DNA of 64,000 bases. It comes from Streptomyces rapamycinicus NRRL 5491 (lineage in GTDB: Bacteria > Actinomycetota > Actinomycetes > Streptomycetales > Streptomycetaceae). The stretch lies in assembly GCF_024298965.1 (NCBI RefSeq), contig NZ_CP085193.1, positions 124,001 through 188,000 on the forward strand, written 5' to 3'. The stretch's first letter is position 1; every line of letters starts with the position of its first letter. The translations under genes were made by a program, and so were the position numbers. A model generated the notes under the pieces. That model did no database searches, was not told where the DNA came from, and saw only the letters and a program-made list of their open reading frames with translations. Shown here in pieces: positions 16,964 to 24,454 of this stretch.

Positions 16964-17472
16964 ATGGCGCGGCGACATGAGCTCATGGACGCGCAGTGGT
17001 AGAAGATCGAGCCTTACTGCCCGCCAACGGGAAGCCAGGCGGGCAGTGGGCCGGATCACCGCAGAGTGATCGACGGGGTGCTGTTCCGGGCCCGTACCGG
17101 CGTGCCCTGGCCGGGCCTTCCTGAGCGGTACGGTCCCTGGCAGACCGTCTACGAGTGGCATCGCCGCTGGTCGGCCGAGGGCACTTGGTATCAGATCCTG
17201 GCGGAGTTGCAGATCGAGGCGGACGCGTCCAATCCCGACGGGGCGCTGGCCAGGGCAGTCGGAACGGAGACCGGGCAGCGCGGGCGGGAATGGGCGGTGA
17301 ATATCGACTCCACCTCCTGTCGGGCGCATCAGCACGCGGCCGGGGCCCTCGGCCGGACTTTCCGCAAAGGGGGCGGTGTGCGTGTGGAGGCGGATGAGCG
17401 GGAGGCGCTGGGACCTCGCGAGGCGGACTGACCAGCAAATCCATGTGCTGGCCGATGACCGGGCTCGCCCGC
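16964..17472 (+). pseudogene. IS5-family transposase, N-terminal remnant
   Basis: Reading from ATG 16964 gives MARRHELMDAQW, then an in-frame TAG at 17000-17002. It continues KIEPYCPPTG and, from about 17066, RRVIDGVLFRARTGVPW and ERYGPWQTVYEWHRRWSA, the typical IS5 N-terminal half. NIDSTSCRAHQHAAGA is the first catalytic region. A second lesion near 17425 shifts the frame, after which GLTSKIHVLADDRARPL continues the same protein before homology stops at about 17465. It is inactive: it has a nonsense mutation, a frameshift and no later catalytic residues. A matching C-terminal piece lies at about 17812-17890. Confidence 0.8.
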
Positions 17473-17491
17473 TGACCTGGCAGTCCGCAAT

Positions 17492-17805
17492 CTAGTCGGT
17501 CGCCAGGCATTTCGCTTCCTGTTCGGCGGCGTGCTTGTCGCTCGCCGCCCGGAGTGCGGCCGTCTGACCAGCGTGCAGGTCGTCGTGGTGGCCGCGGGTC
17601 CATCGCTCGCTCGCCCGCAGTCGGGTGTTCTGGTTCTGGAAAACGGGCATGACGTGTTCGGTGAAGAGTTCGCATGAGTGCTTCGTCGCATCGAACCGCG
17701 CCCATTCGTTGCCCATGATCAGGTACGTGCCGAAGCCCCCGCCGCTCACCTCCTGAAGCCGCCGGATCTGCTCGATCGCGTCGTCCGGCGTGCCGATCAC
17801 ACCGA
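17492..17805 (-). pseudogene. LLM-class flavin monooxygenase, C-terminal fragment
   Basis: About 105 residues beginning VGVIGTPDDAIEQIRRLQEVSGG and continuing GTYLIMGNEWARFDATKHS and ELFTEHVMPVF, the C-terminal end of a luciferase-like monooxygenase. The N-terminal two thirds are absent and the 5' boundary falls in transposase sequence. The fragment lies between the two halves of an IS5-type transposase, in opposite orientation. It resembles nitrilotriacetate- or alkanal-type LLM enzymes more than the complete LLM gene at 3147-4154, so it probably comes from a different locus. No activity is expected. Confidence 0.7.
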
Positions 17806-17985
17806 CTCCGCGAACGGCTGGTCCAGCACTCCGAGACACTGATCACCTGGGCGGCCATCACCCTGATGAGCAGGCGCCTGGCCCGGAAGGGCGCCACCCC
17901 GAGCTGGCCGAGGAAACCGGCGCCGACCGGTGCCCCACCACCCCCTTTACTCCTGCACTTTGCGCGGGCGTTGAGACGGAACCGC
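17806..17985 (+). pseudogene. IS5-type transposase, C-terminal fragment
   Basis: The plus strand encodes RLVQHSETLITWAAITLMSRRLARKG, the characteristic last 25-30 residues of IS5-group transposases, where an ITWA-x-ITLM-x-RRL end is usual. The sequence reads on without a stop into unrelated DNA, so the end is altered. It faces the same way as the IS5 N-terminal remnant at 16964. The pair are probably the two ends of one element whose middle was replaced by the monooxygenase fragment. Confidence 0.55.
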
Positions 17986-18027
17986 TCACCCCTCCTCTGG
18001 AGGCGCTGCAACAACTATGTGAGCCGC
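17986..18027 (-). pseudogene. displaced 3' end of the hypothetical gene at 25849-26388
   Basis: Fourteen codons on the minus strand, AAHIVVAAPPEEG followed by TGA at 17988-17986. They continue exactly in frame from the last native codon (serine, TCG) of the gene broken at 25849. The evidence is the 10-bp target duplication CGAAACGAAT at 18028-18037 and 25849-25858. Removing the composite transposon and one copy of the repeat restores a 193-residue frame. Confidence 0.75.
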
Positions 18028-18037
18028 CGAAACGAAT
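18028..18037. repeat. 10-bp target-site duplication, left copy
   Basis: CGAAACGAAT immediately abuts the outer end of the left ISAs1 copy and is repeated directly at 25849-25858, next to the outer end of the right copy. ISAs1-family elements are known to duplicate 8-10 bp. Confidence 0.85.
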
Positions 18038-19431
18038 CAGGGTGGCGTCGTTCAGGCGGTGTATCCGGGTTGATGGGGCTTCAGGAGCTGGGGCAGGACT
18101 GCGGGGTGGTCGCCGGGGCTGATGTGGAGGCAGGCACGACTTCCGGTGATCATGAGGTGTCGAGTCCCTGATCACCACGACGGAAGACCGTGCCTGCCCG
18201 CTCATCCTTGCTCATCCCGGGCCCTCTGGGCCAACTCACCGACGCCGCACCGACCTCCCCCGATGATCTCCCCGGCCTGCTGACCTGCCTGGCTCAGGTG
18301 CCCGATCCCCGGCGGGGCCAGGGCCGACGCCACCCGCTGGTCTTCGTCCTGTCCCTGGCCGCGTGCGCGGTCCTGGCCGGAGCGAAGTCCCTGGCCGCGA
18401 TCGCGGAGTGGGCCGCCGACGCCCCGCCGCACGTCCTGGCCAGGCTCGGTGGCCCGTGCCGGGAGCCGGACTGCGGCCCCGTCGCCCCGGCCGAGGCCAC
18501 CGTGCGCCGGATCCTCCAGCACATCGACGGCGACGCGCTGGATACGGCCGTCGGAAGGTGGCTCGCCAGGCGCGAACGCGCCGCCGGCCAGGAGGAGAAC
18601 GACAGCGACCGGCCCCTGCCCTCCCTCGCCGTGGACGGCAAGACCGTGCGCGGTGCCCGCCGCACCGACGGCACCCAGGTCCACCTGCTCGCCGCGATGA
18701 CCGGGACCGGCCTGGTCACCGCCCAGCGCGAGGTGGACGGGAAAACCAACGAGATCACCGTCTTCCAGCCCCTGCTCGCCCCGCTCGACCTGCACGGCAC
18801 GGTGGTCACCTTCGACGCCCTCCACTCGCAGACCGCCCACGCGCGCTTCCTCGTCGAGGACAAGCACGCCCACTACATCGCGCTGATCAAAGGCAACCAG
18901 CCCACCTTGCACCGGTGGCTGAAGGCCCTGCCATGGCGGGAAGTGCCACTCCTGGACAAGACGCGGGCCACCGCGCACGGCCGCGACGAGATCCGCCGGG
19001 TCAAGGCCGCCGACGTCACCGGGATCGCGTTCCCACACGCGGTGCAGGCCGTCCAGATCGTGCGCCGCCGACGGATCGTCACCAACGGCAAGGTCACCCT
19101 GAAACGCGTCTACGGGGTGACCGACCTGACCGCAAAACAGGCCGACGCAACCGAGATCGCCCGCCGCGTCCGCGACCACTGGGGCATCGAGAACAAGATC
19201 CACCACGTCAGGGACACCACGTACACCGAGGACGCCTCCCGCGTACGCACCGGCACCGCTCCGCGTGCCATGGCATCCCTGCGCAACCTGGCCATCGGCG
19301 CTCTCCGACTCGCCGAACAGACGAACATCGCCGCTGGACTCCGCCACCACACCCGCGACGCCAACCGTCCACTGATCACCCTCGGCATCACGTGATCAAC
19401 CAGGACACGTCACCTGAACGACGCGACCCTG
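18038..19431 (+). mobile_element. ISAs1-family insertion sequence, copy 1
   Basis: An element of 1394 bp. Left end CAGGGTGGCGTCGTTCAGG; right end, read inward on the other strand, CAGGGTCGCGTCGTTCAGG: terminal inverted repeats with one mismatch in 19. It contains a single transposase gene. The sequence is nearly identical to the inverted copy at 24455-25848; I found two single-base differences in the coding region. It forms the left boundary of the composite transposon. Confidence 0.9.
18190..19395 (+). CDS. ISAs1-family transposase (copy 1)
   Basis: A 401-residue DDE transposase of the ISAs1 (H-repeat) family, full length. Family hallmarks are [20 protein letters not shown] near 31-50, the first catalytic block [13 protein letters not shown], then [17 protein letters not shown] with the second acidic residue and [13 protein letters not shown]. 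The E-containing block [18 protein letters not shown] lies near residue 330-347. The GTG start lies 152 bases inside the left inverted repeat. It differs from copy 2 at one residue near 136 (R here, G there). It should be active and could mobilise either the single IS or the composite. Confidence 0.93.
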   Translation: MPARSSLLIPGPLGQLTDAAPTSPDDLPGLLTCLAQVPDPRRGQGRRHPLVFVLSLAACAVLAGAKSLAAIAEWAADAPPHVLARLGGPCREPDCGPVAPAEATVRRILQHIDGDALDTAVGRWLARRERAAGQEENDSDRPLPSLAVDGKTVRGARRTDGTQVHLLAAMTGTGLVTAQREVDGKTNEITVFQPLLAPLDLHGTVVTFDALHSQTAHARFLVEDKHAHYIALIKGNQPTLHRWLKALPWREVPLLDKTRATAHGRDEIRRVKAADVTGIAFPHAVQAVQIVRRRRIVTNGKVTLKRVYGVTDLTAKQADATEIARRVRDHWGIENKIHHVRDTTYTEDASRVRTGTAPRAMASLRNLAIGALRLAEQTNIAAGLRHHTRDANRPLITLGIT

Positions 19432-19774
19432 GGACCCGCCCCGTCTGGTAGTTCCGGAGCGTCCCGGCGTTGTCAGGACTGCTTTCCGCCCCTCCCGGCG
19501 ACTCCCGGGTCAGGCTGTCCTCAGCTTCGTGGCCTTGCTGCGACAAGGTCACGGCGGCGGACTTTCACCGCCGCGCGGTCAAGTAGCGCCTCGTGGCGCA
19601 CGAAGAGGTCGTCGAACCGGGCCGCGTAGTCCTCCAACGGCCCCGGCGCAGGCGGACACGGACGGCGAGCGGTCATCTTCAGCCCCCAGCAAGGCAGTTG
19701 ACTCCTACCACCGGCCTACGACCAACCCGACCGGCCGTCAACCCACACCACCACCGGATTTAACGAACTACCGT
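19432..19774. other. gene-poor joint inside the composite, with a short transposase remnant
   Basis: No complete gene here. On the minus strand 19676-19521 encodes 51 codons, starting MTARRPCPPAPGPLEDYAARFDDLF. The PLxDYAxxFDDLF stretch resembles the first 25 residues of IS701-family transposases, then homology stops and a TGA follows. The rest has G/C-rich low-information sequence and I see no promoter or RNA structure worth naming. Confidence 0.35.
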
Positions 19775-20944
19775 TACTGACTTCGGCGTATTAGGGTCAG
19801 TTCGGTCTGTCGAGAGCGAGGCCCGTCCCGGCGAGGAATCCGCCGAGGACGCCGCGCCGGTACTGGAGCGCCTTGAGTCGCCTGCGGAGTAGTGTCTCCA
19901 GCTCGCTGAGGTTGCGCGCGGCGAGGTTGGCCAGGCTGCGTTTGATGTGCGCCCACAGACCCTCGACCGGGTTGAGTTCGGGCGCGTATCCGGGCAGCAG
20001 GAACACCGTCAGCCAGTCCCGCTCGGCCACGAGTGCCTTCATCGTCTTGGAGATGTGGGTGCTCAGCCGGTCCCACACCACGATCAGCGGGGCCTTGAGC
20101 AGTTGGTGGGCGCCGTCGAGCAGGTGGATGTAGTCGCTCTCGCCGAGCGAGCGGCGCTCGCCTTTGCGGCCGGTGTGCCGGCGCAGTCGGTAGCACAGGC
20201 GGGCGGGCAGGCCGGGCCGGTAGCACAGCAGCCCGGCCACCGAGAGCCGTCCCCGGCCGCGGCCGGACACCTTGACCCTGGGGGTGATGCCGCGCCGGCC
20301 CCAGGTGCGGCCCTTGGGCGGCCGGCCGGTCACGCCCGCTTCGTCCTCGAAGCAGATGAACGCGCCGGTCGCCGCCCTGGTGGTTTTACCTCCTGCCAGG
20401 TCACCTCCCGCCACGTGGTGATCGCGTCCTCGTCGCGCTCGGCGGCGGGCCGGGCGGGCATCTGCACGCTGTAGCCCATGCGGTGCAGCAGCCGGGTGAC
20501 CCCGGAGACGCTGTAGGAGAGGTGGAGCTTCCGCCCGATCAGTGTGCGTACCCGGGCGGCGGTCCACACCTGGTCGTCCGCCCAGCCGTGTGCGGCCGGC
20601 CCCTCCTCGAGCCAGGTCGCGAGCCTGGCCCGCAGGTGGGGGCCGAGCCGGCAGTCGTAGCCGCAGGGGCCCTTGGAGCGCAGCGACTCGCGTCCGCCCG
20701 TCCTCCAGGCGCGGCGCCACTGGTAGACCGACTTCTCGCTCACCGGTAACTCCCGGGCGATGCACGGGACTTCCACGCCCTCCTCGAAGAGGTCAACGGC
20801 CCGCATCCGTACCTCTTCCCGGCGCCTGCGCTGCTCGGCGGTCAGCCCGCCTCCGTCCGGATACCGCATGCCTCCGGCGTACCAGCTCGCATGGACCGCG
20901 TCACCAGCCCCGACACAGATGACCCCGAGACGCCGAAGTCAGTA
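19775..20944 (-). mobile_element. IS630-type insertion sequence with TA target dinucleotides
   Basis: About 1170 bp. The ends, reading inward and including TA, are TACTGACTTCGGCGTATTAG and TACTGACTTCGGCGTCTCGG. The first 15 bases are identical and the GGGTCA that follows a four-base variable patch also matches. TA at both edges fits the TA target used by IS630/Tc1 elements. The element interrupts an IS110 transposase gene, whose N-terminal codons end exactly at the right edge. Confidence 0.8.
19797..20869 (-). CDS. IS630-type transposase encoded in two overlapping frames (probable -1 frameshift)
   Basis: The first frame (20869 to about 20392) starts MRYPDGGGLTAEQR. It carries the helix-turn-helix IARELPVSEKSVYQWRRAW and the winged segment AAHGWADDQVWTAARVRTLIG. 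The second frame continues KTTRAATGAFICFEDEAGV with the first catalytic aspartate region, then IVVWDRLSTH and LPGYAPELNPVEGLWAHIK with the D and E of the DDE triad. The frames meet at GGTAAAACC, where slippage back by one base on the A-run gives a continuous protein of about 357 residues. Programmed -1 frameshifting is known in IS630 elements, so the gene may be functional rather than broken. Left-reading orientation is opposite to ISAs1 copy 1. Confidence 0.75.
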
Positions 20945-21281
20945 AGAGCGCGACCTGGGCCACGTGAAGAGCGTCTGCGGGGTCGGTCTTCCGGTCCCCG
21001 CCGGTGGCCAGGAGACGAGCCCTGGCCGACAAGGTGGAAGGCACGTCAACGACATCCTCGCCCGTGGCCGCCAGTTGCTGAGCAAGCGACCGGCCGAGAC
21101 CGCTGGCGCCTTCGACCGCGAACCGGCGCTCCGGCCACTGCGCGCACCGGTGCAGAAGCCGCCCGAAGGTCCCGGAGTTGACGATGAACCGCCGCTGACC
21201 AACCTTGTGGCCTGCTGCATCGACAGCGACTGCGGTGTGCGAGGACTTGTGGGGATCGATCCCGATGATGATCATGGGCAT
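20945..21281 (-). pseudogene. IS110-family transposase, N-terminal fragment
   Basis: From ATG 21281 the frame reads MPMIIIGIDPHKSSHTAVAV, the RuvC-like start of IS110 transposases with the first catalytic Asp in GIDPHK. It goes on with RRFAVEGASGLGRSLAQQL and the catalytic Glu, then GGDRKTDPADALHVAQVAL with the later Asp residues. After about 112 residues the sequence meets the IS630 end. The C-terminal serine domain is missing inside the composite. A C-terminal IS110 piece exists at 26510-26715, outside the composite and in the same orientation, but I cannot show they were once one gene. Confidence 0.75.
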
Positions 21282-21287
21282 CCTGAC

Positions 21288-21343
21288 CTGGCGGCTGGCG
21301 GCTGGCGGCTGGCGGCTGACGGCTGACGGCTGACGGCTGACGG
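21288..21343. repeat. eight tandem 7-bp units, CTGGCGG then CTGACGG
   Basis: Four copies of CTGGCGG are followed by four of CTGACGG without interruption, just upstream of the IS110 start codon at 21281 (minus strand). On the minus strand the units read CCGCCAG/CCGTCAG. Slippage during replication would explain their growth. It lies in the leader of the transposase gene, so it could influence expression, but there is no evidence for a protein-binding role. Confidence 0.85.
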
Positions 21344-21619
21344 GCAGAAATGTGCGGTGGGCACTCTGACTTGAAGTAGCAGTCACACACATTCATGCCT
21401 CTGTCGAGCCACACCGCGCGGGTGCCGGACGGCGGCGGCACGCTGATCATGAGCCAGCCCGCAGGGCGGCAAGACACTACACGAGCCCGTGCCGACCGGC
21501 ACCCTGGACGCTACGGCTGCAGACCGAGCGCCTGCGGTCGATTCAACAAGTCAGACACTCCCGCGCCGAGGTGCCGCGACGTCCGCCGCCCCCGAGCAGC
21601 CAACCTCACGGGAGTGCCC

Positions 21620-21811
21620 ATGGCCGCGGCCATCGAGGACTACGCCCTGGTGGGCGACCTGCACACCGCCGCGCTGGTAGCCCGCGACGGCTCCATCGAC
21701 TGGCTCTGCCTGCCCCGCTTCGACTCTCCCGCCTGCTTCGCCGCCTTGCTGCACAACCAAGAGGCCGGACGATGGCTGCTGGCTCCGGCGGCCGGCGGAC
21801 CGGCCGCCCAT
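21620..21811 (+). pseudogene. glycoside hydrolase family 15, N-terminal fragment
   Basis: ATG 21620 begins [20 protein letters not shown] followed by [20 protein letters not shown] and GRWLLAPA. This is the highly conserved start of GH15 glucoamylase/trehalase-like proteins, where I-E-D-Y-A-L-I-G-D and D-G-S-I-D-W-x-C-x-P are nearly invariant. After about 64 residues it passes in frame into IS481 transposase sequence, so the remaining 500-plus residues with the catalytic domain are gone. A GGAG precedes the start, so a short chimeric peptide could be made. Confidence 0.75.
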
Positions 21812-21935
21812 CGCCACATCCACATCGACGTGAAGAAACTCGGCCGCATCCCCGATGGCGGCGCCCACAAAACCCTGGGCCGGGCGGCCGCAAGAACACG
21901 AGCGGGACCGGCTATGTCTTCCTCCACAGGGCCGG
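21812..21935 (+). pseudogene. IS481-family transposase fragment
   Basis: Directly after the GH15 piece the frame reads [22 protein letters not shown], the conserved block holding the first catalytic Asp of IS481 transposases. A one-base shift then gives [14 protein letters not shown] in another frame, again IS481. Both upstream helix-turn-helix and downstream catalytic regions are missing. Confidence 0.7.
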
Positions 21936-22290
21936 CCGCGATGCGGTCCCAGTCATCCTCGTACAGTGCCCGGACCGCAGGGCCGAGGAAGGCCGGAAAG
22001 CGGCGTTGTCGGCCACTCCGGGCGTCCCGGCGCGGTGCCCTGGTACGCCGATCAGGATGGCCAGGCCAGGCCGTCGTCGTAGATCAGGTCCAGCACACGC
22101 GTGGGCGGCAGACTCGCGTCGGCGGTCGGGTCGGCCCGGAAGCTCTCGACCGGTGCCGCCACCGGCGCGGGTCCTCCAGCTCAGTGACTCGGCGGCCGCT
22201 GTGGATCGGACGTAGCCGAAGGCGACGATGGCACCCGCGCGCGGCCAGGTCGCGGTGAGTTGTGCGGATGCTTCATCGGCCCCCGCAGGG
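21936..22290. other. stretch without a recognisable gene
   Basis: Between the IS481 fragment and the zinc-ribbon ORF the six frames show only G/C-driven open frames with no family resemblance. The end (22270-22320) codes for the tail of the zinc-ribbon ORF on the minus strand. I see no inverted repeat long enough to call an IS end. Confidence 0.4.
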
Positions 22291-22512
22291 TTACGGCTTC
22301 GCTCCGCTGCTTCTTGGGCTCTCGTCTCCTTGTGCGTGCTTCGGGCAGATCGGGTTGTGGCAGGTGCCCGGCTTCCATAGAGGAACGAAGATTCCCATGG
22401 TTTTGTAACGCGTGATCTTCTCGGTCACCGGGTGGTGGCAGGTAGGGCATATCCGTCCGGTCTCTGGTGCCGTCCCACGCTCGATGCTGTGCATATATGC
22501 AGAATAGATCAT
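22291..22512 (-). CDS. small zinc-ribbon-like protein
   Basis: A 73-residue ORF. It has two cysteine pairs: RICPTCHHPVTE near 20-31 (CPTC) and GTCHNPICPKHAQ near 49-61 (C-x4-C), with a hydrophobic TMGIFVPLWKPG link. This spacing suits one bound zinc. The DNA is less GC-rich than its neighbours, which may mean recent acquisition. The start is uncertain: ATG 22512 or ATG 22494, neither with a strong ribosome site. No named family is recognised. It lies near the TerC gene but 139 bases downstream of that gene's stop, on the same strand. Confidence 0.45.
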   Translation of the reverse strand: MIYSAYMHSIERGTAPETGRICPTCHHPVTEKITRYKTMGIFVPLWKPGTCHNPICPKHAQGDESPRSSGAKP

Positions 22513-22650
22513 TTTGCCATGAAATGGAGGAGTTTTTACGAAGAGGGGGTGGTGCGGGCCTCGGGCCGGAACCGCGGCCGATCCGGTGACGATGATGGAG
22601 AAAGCCGGGTGAGACGGGTTCGGGATGCCGTATAGGAAGGTGCAGGCAGC

Positions 22651-23706
22651 TCAGCTGTCCTGCGGCGGATCGTCCGTCTTCCGTGTCTCCCGCGCAGTGG
22701 GCTTTTCACCCGTCGGGCCCGAGGCAACGTCGCTCTCCTCCCGTACGGCCGGAGCGGCCTCTTCCTGGGCGGTCGGGCGGGGGCGCCGAATGCTCAGTAT
22801 GACGGACACTGCCAGGACCATGACGATGACCGCCAGGCTGACCGGTGACGGAATCTCCGGGATGTCGCGGCTGAACACCTTGTGGGACGCCTGAAGGATC
22901 AGCTTCACGCCGATGAAGGAGAGGATCAGCGCAAGGCCCTTGCTGAGGTAGTGGAACCGGTCCAGGAGTCCGGCGAGCAGGAAGTACAGGGCGCGCAGGC
23001 CGAGGATGGCGAAGGCGTTGCTGGTGTAGACGATGAAGGCGTCGTCGCTGACCGCGAGAACGGCGGGCACGCTGTCCACGGCGAAGATCAGGTCGGCTGC
23101 CTCGATCGCGGTGACGACCGCGAGCAGCGGGGTGGCGACGCGTTTGCCGGCCTCTGTGACGAAGAACTTCATCCCGGCGTACTCATCCCGAACAGGCATG
23201 ACCTTGCGCAGCAGCCGCACGGCGATGCTCTTGCCCGGGTCGAAGCTGTCCTCTTCCTCCTTGAGGATCTTGTAGGTGCTGTAGAAGAGGACGGCTGCGA
23301 AGGCGAACAGCACCGCGGTGAACCGGCTGACCACGGCCACTCCGGCGGCCAGGAAGATGCCTCGGAACACCAGCGCGCCCGCAACGCCGAAGAACAGCAC
23401 GCGGTGCTGGTAGGCGCGCGGCACCTTGAAGTAGGCGAAGATCAGCGCGAAGACGAACAGGTTGTCGACCGACAGGCTCTTCTCCAGCAGCCACGCGGTG
23501 GTGTACTCCACCCCCGGCGTCGTGCCCAGAACCAGGAAAATGACCACCCCGAAGATCAGGGCCAGACCGACCCACACCCCACTCCAGGTGGCGGCTTCCT
23601 TGAACCCGATGATGTGCGCCTCCCGGTGCGCCAGCAGGTCCACAGCCAACGAAACGATCACGGTGACGGCGAACGCCGCCCACAGCCACATCGGCACATC
23701 GAGCAC
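22651..23706 (-). CDS. TerC family integral membrane protein
   Basis: A 351-residue protein with about eight or nine hydrophobic segments. It carries the TerC signatures WLLEKSLSVDNLFVFALIF near 80-98 and AAIEAADLIFAVDSVPAVLAVSDD-type region near 197-217, each with an acidic residue within a membrane helix, and GLRALYFLLAGLLDRFHYL. The acidic C-terminal tail (about 45 residues) is cytoplasmic and variable. TerC proteins are linked to tellurite resistance and, in the Alx/MeeF-type group, to manganese export. GTG 23706 is chosen because MWLWAAFAV is the usual beginning and AAGGGGC lies upstream. It is the only clearly complete cargo gene of the composite transposon, so metal tolerance may be its selectable trait. 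Confidence 0.88.
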   Translation of the reverse strand: MLDVPMWLWAAFAVTVIVSLAVDLLAHREAHIIGFKEAATWSGVWVGLALIFGVVIFLVLGTTPGVEYTTAWLLEKSLSVDNLFVFALIFAYFKVPRAYQHRVLFFGVAGALVFRGIFLAAGVAVVSRFTAVLFAFAAVLFYSTYKILKEEEDSFDPGKSIAVRLLRKVMPVRDEYAGMKFFVTEAGKRVATPLLAVVTAIEAADLIFAVDSVPAVLAVSDDAFIVYTSNAFAILGLRALYFLLAGLLDRFHYLSKGLALILSFIGVKLILQASHKVFSRDIPEIPSPVSLAVIVMVLAVSVILSIRRPRPTAQEEAAPAVREESDVASGPTGEKPTARETRKTDDPPQDS

Positions 23707-24023
23707 GAAAGGCCCCTTACACGGGCGGGGAGGGCGAGATTCCGCCTCTTGTGAAAGTCTGCCCCAGCAGGTCCGGCTTGTCGCCCGCGCCCGTAGATGG
23801 TCACCCCCGACCGGGCCTGTCACGTACGGCGCAACTGAGGGTGATGCCGTCGGGCGTTCCGGGTGATCTTCGAGCGCATGGTCCAGCAGTGCCTGCCCCT
23901 TGCTGGTGGGGTCCAGGCCAGTGGGTCCTGTTGACATGACCGCGGCCCTGGAAGCCGCCTGGTATGCACTGGTGGATCAAGGCGCCATGCCTGGGCCTTT
24001 GGCATTCGCCATCGGTGGGCCGA
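23707..24023. other. leader region of the TerC gene, no gene seen
   Basis: No protein-coding signal. On the minus strand the 120 bases before the TerC start contain several G/C hairpins and the segment GGGCAGACTTTCACAAG. TerC/Alx genes in other bacteria are often preceded by the yybP-ykoY manganese riboswitch. I cannot match its conserved loops here, so I leave this as a possible structured leader only. The part next to 24023 joins abruptly to the amidinotransferase remnant. Confidence 0.25.
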
Positions 24024-24454
24024 TCAACGGAAATAGGATTCGAGCGTGCCGCGACGCCGGACATCGAGCGTCGCGCAGTGGAATGAGCCGCCGAACGGCG
24101 CGTAGTGCAGCAGGTCGCACGGGATCGGCTCGAACCCCCATTTTTCGAGCGCGCGCAGCATATCGGTATGGTGTCGCTCCGCGATCACCCGTTTTTCGTC
24201 GATCATGAGAATATTCATGCTGAGCCACTTGCCGCACATCGAGGTGATCTTGAGCAAGCGCTCGTCGATCGGGTTGGGCTCGGGGGCGATCAGGATGTCC
24301 CACGAGCTCAGGACGTCGGGCAGTCGGTTGACGTCGATGTATTCAGGATTGACCAATACCTTGCCGGGCGAGAGCAAGAGCAACGTCGTGTCGATGTGCA
24401 TGGGCATGCGGCAACGGCTCTCGATCTCGTGGATGCGATAGCCAGATCCGAGGT
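24024..24454 (-). pseudogene. glycine/inosamine-phosphate amidinotransferase, C-terminal part
   Basis: About 143 residues of the C-terminal domain of an arginine:glycine-type amidinotransferase. RMPMHIDTTLLLLSPGKVL carries the catalytic histidine (MHID) and FGGSFHCATLDVRRRGTLE the nucleophilic cysteine (HCAT). EYIDVNRLP and FEPIPCDLLHYAPFG are also family-typical. The N-terminal two thirds, with the catalytic aspartate, have been removed by the end of ISAs1 copy 2 at 24455. Relatives act in streptomycin-type cyclitol, cylindrospermopsin and creatine-like pathways, transferring an amidino group from arginine. Only the IS antisense sequence lies upstream, so it is not expressed as an enzyme. 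Confidence 0.82.

Noticed and set aside
21288..21343. Considered as a CRISPR-like array.
   Set aside because: Units are 7 bp without spacers and there are no cas genes; it is a plain tandem repeat.
23707..23860. yybP-ykoY manganese riboswitch before TerC.
   Set aside because: Expected from the family, but I could not match the conserved loop sequences by eye. A covariance-model search would decide.
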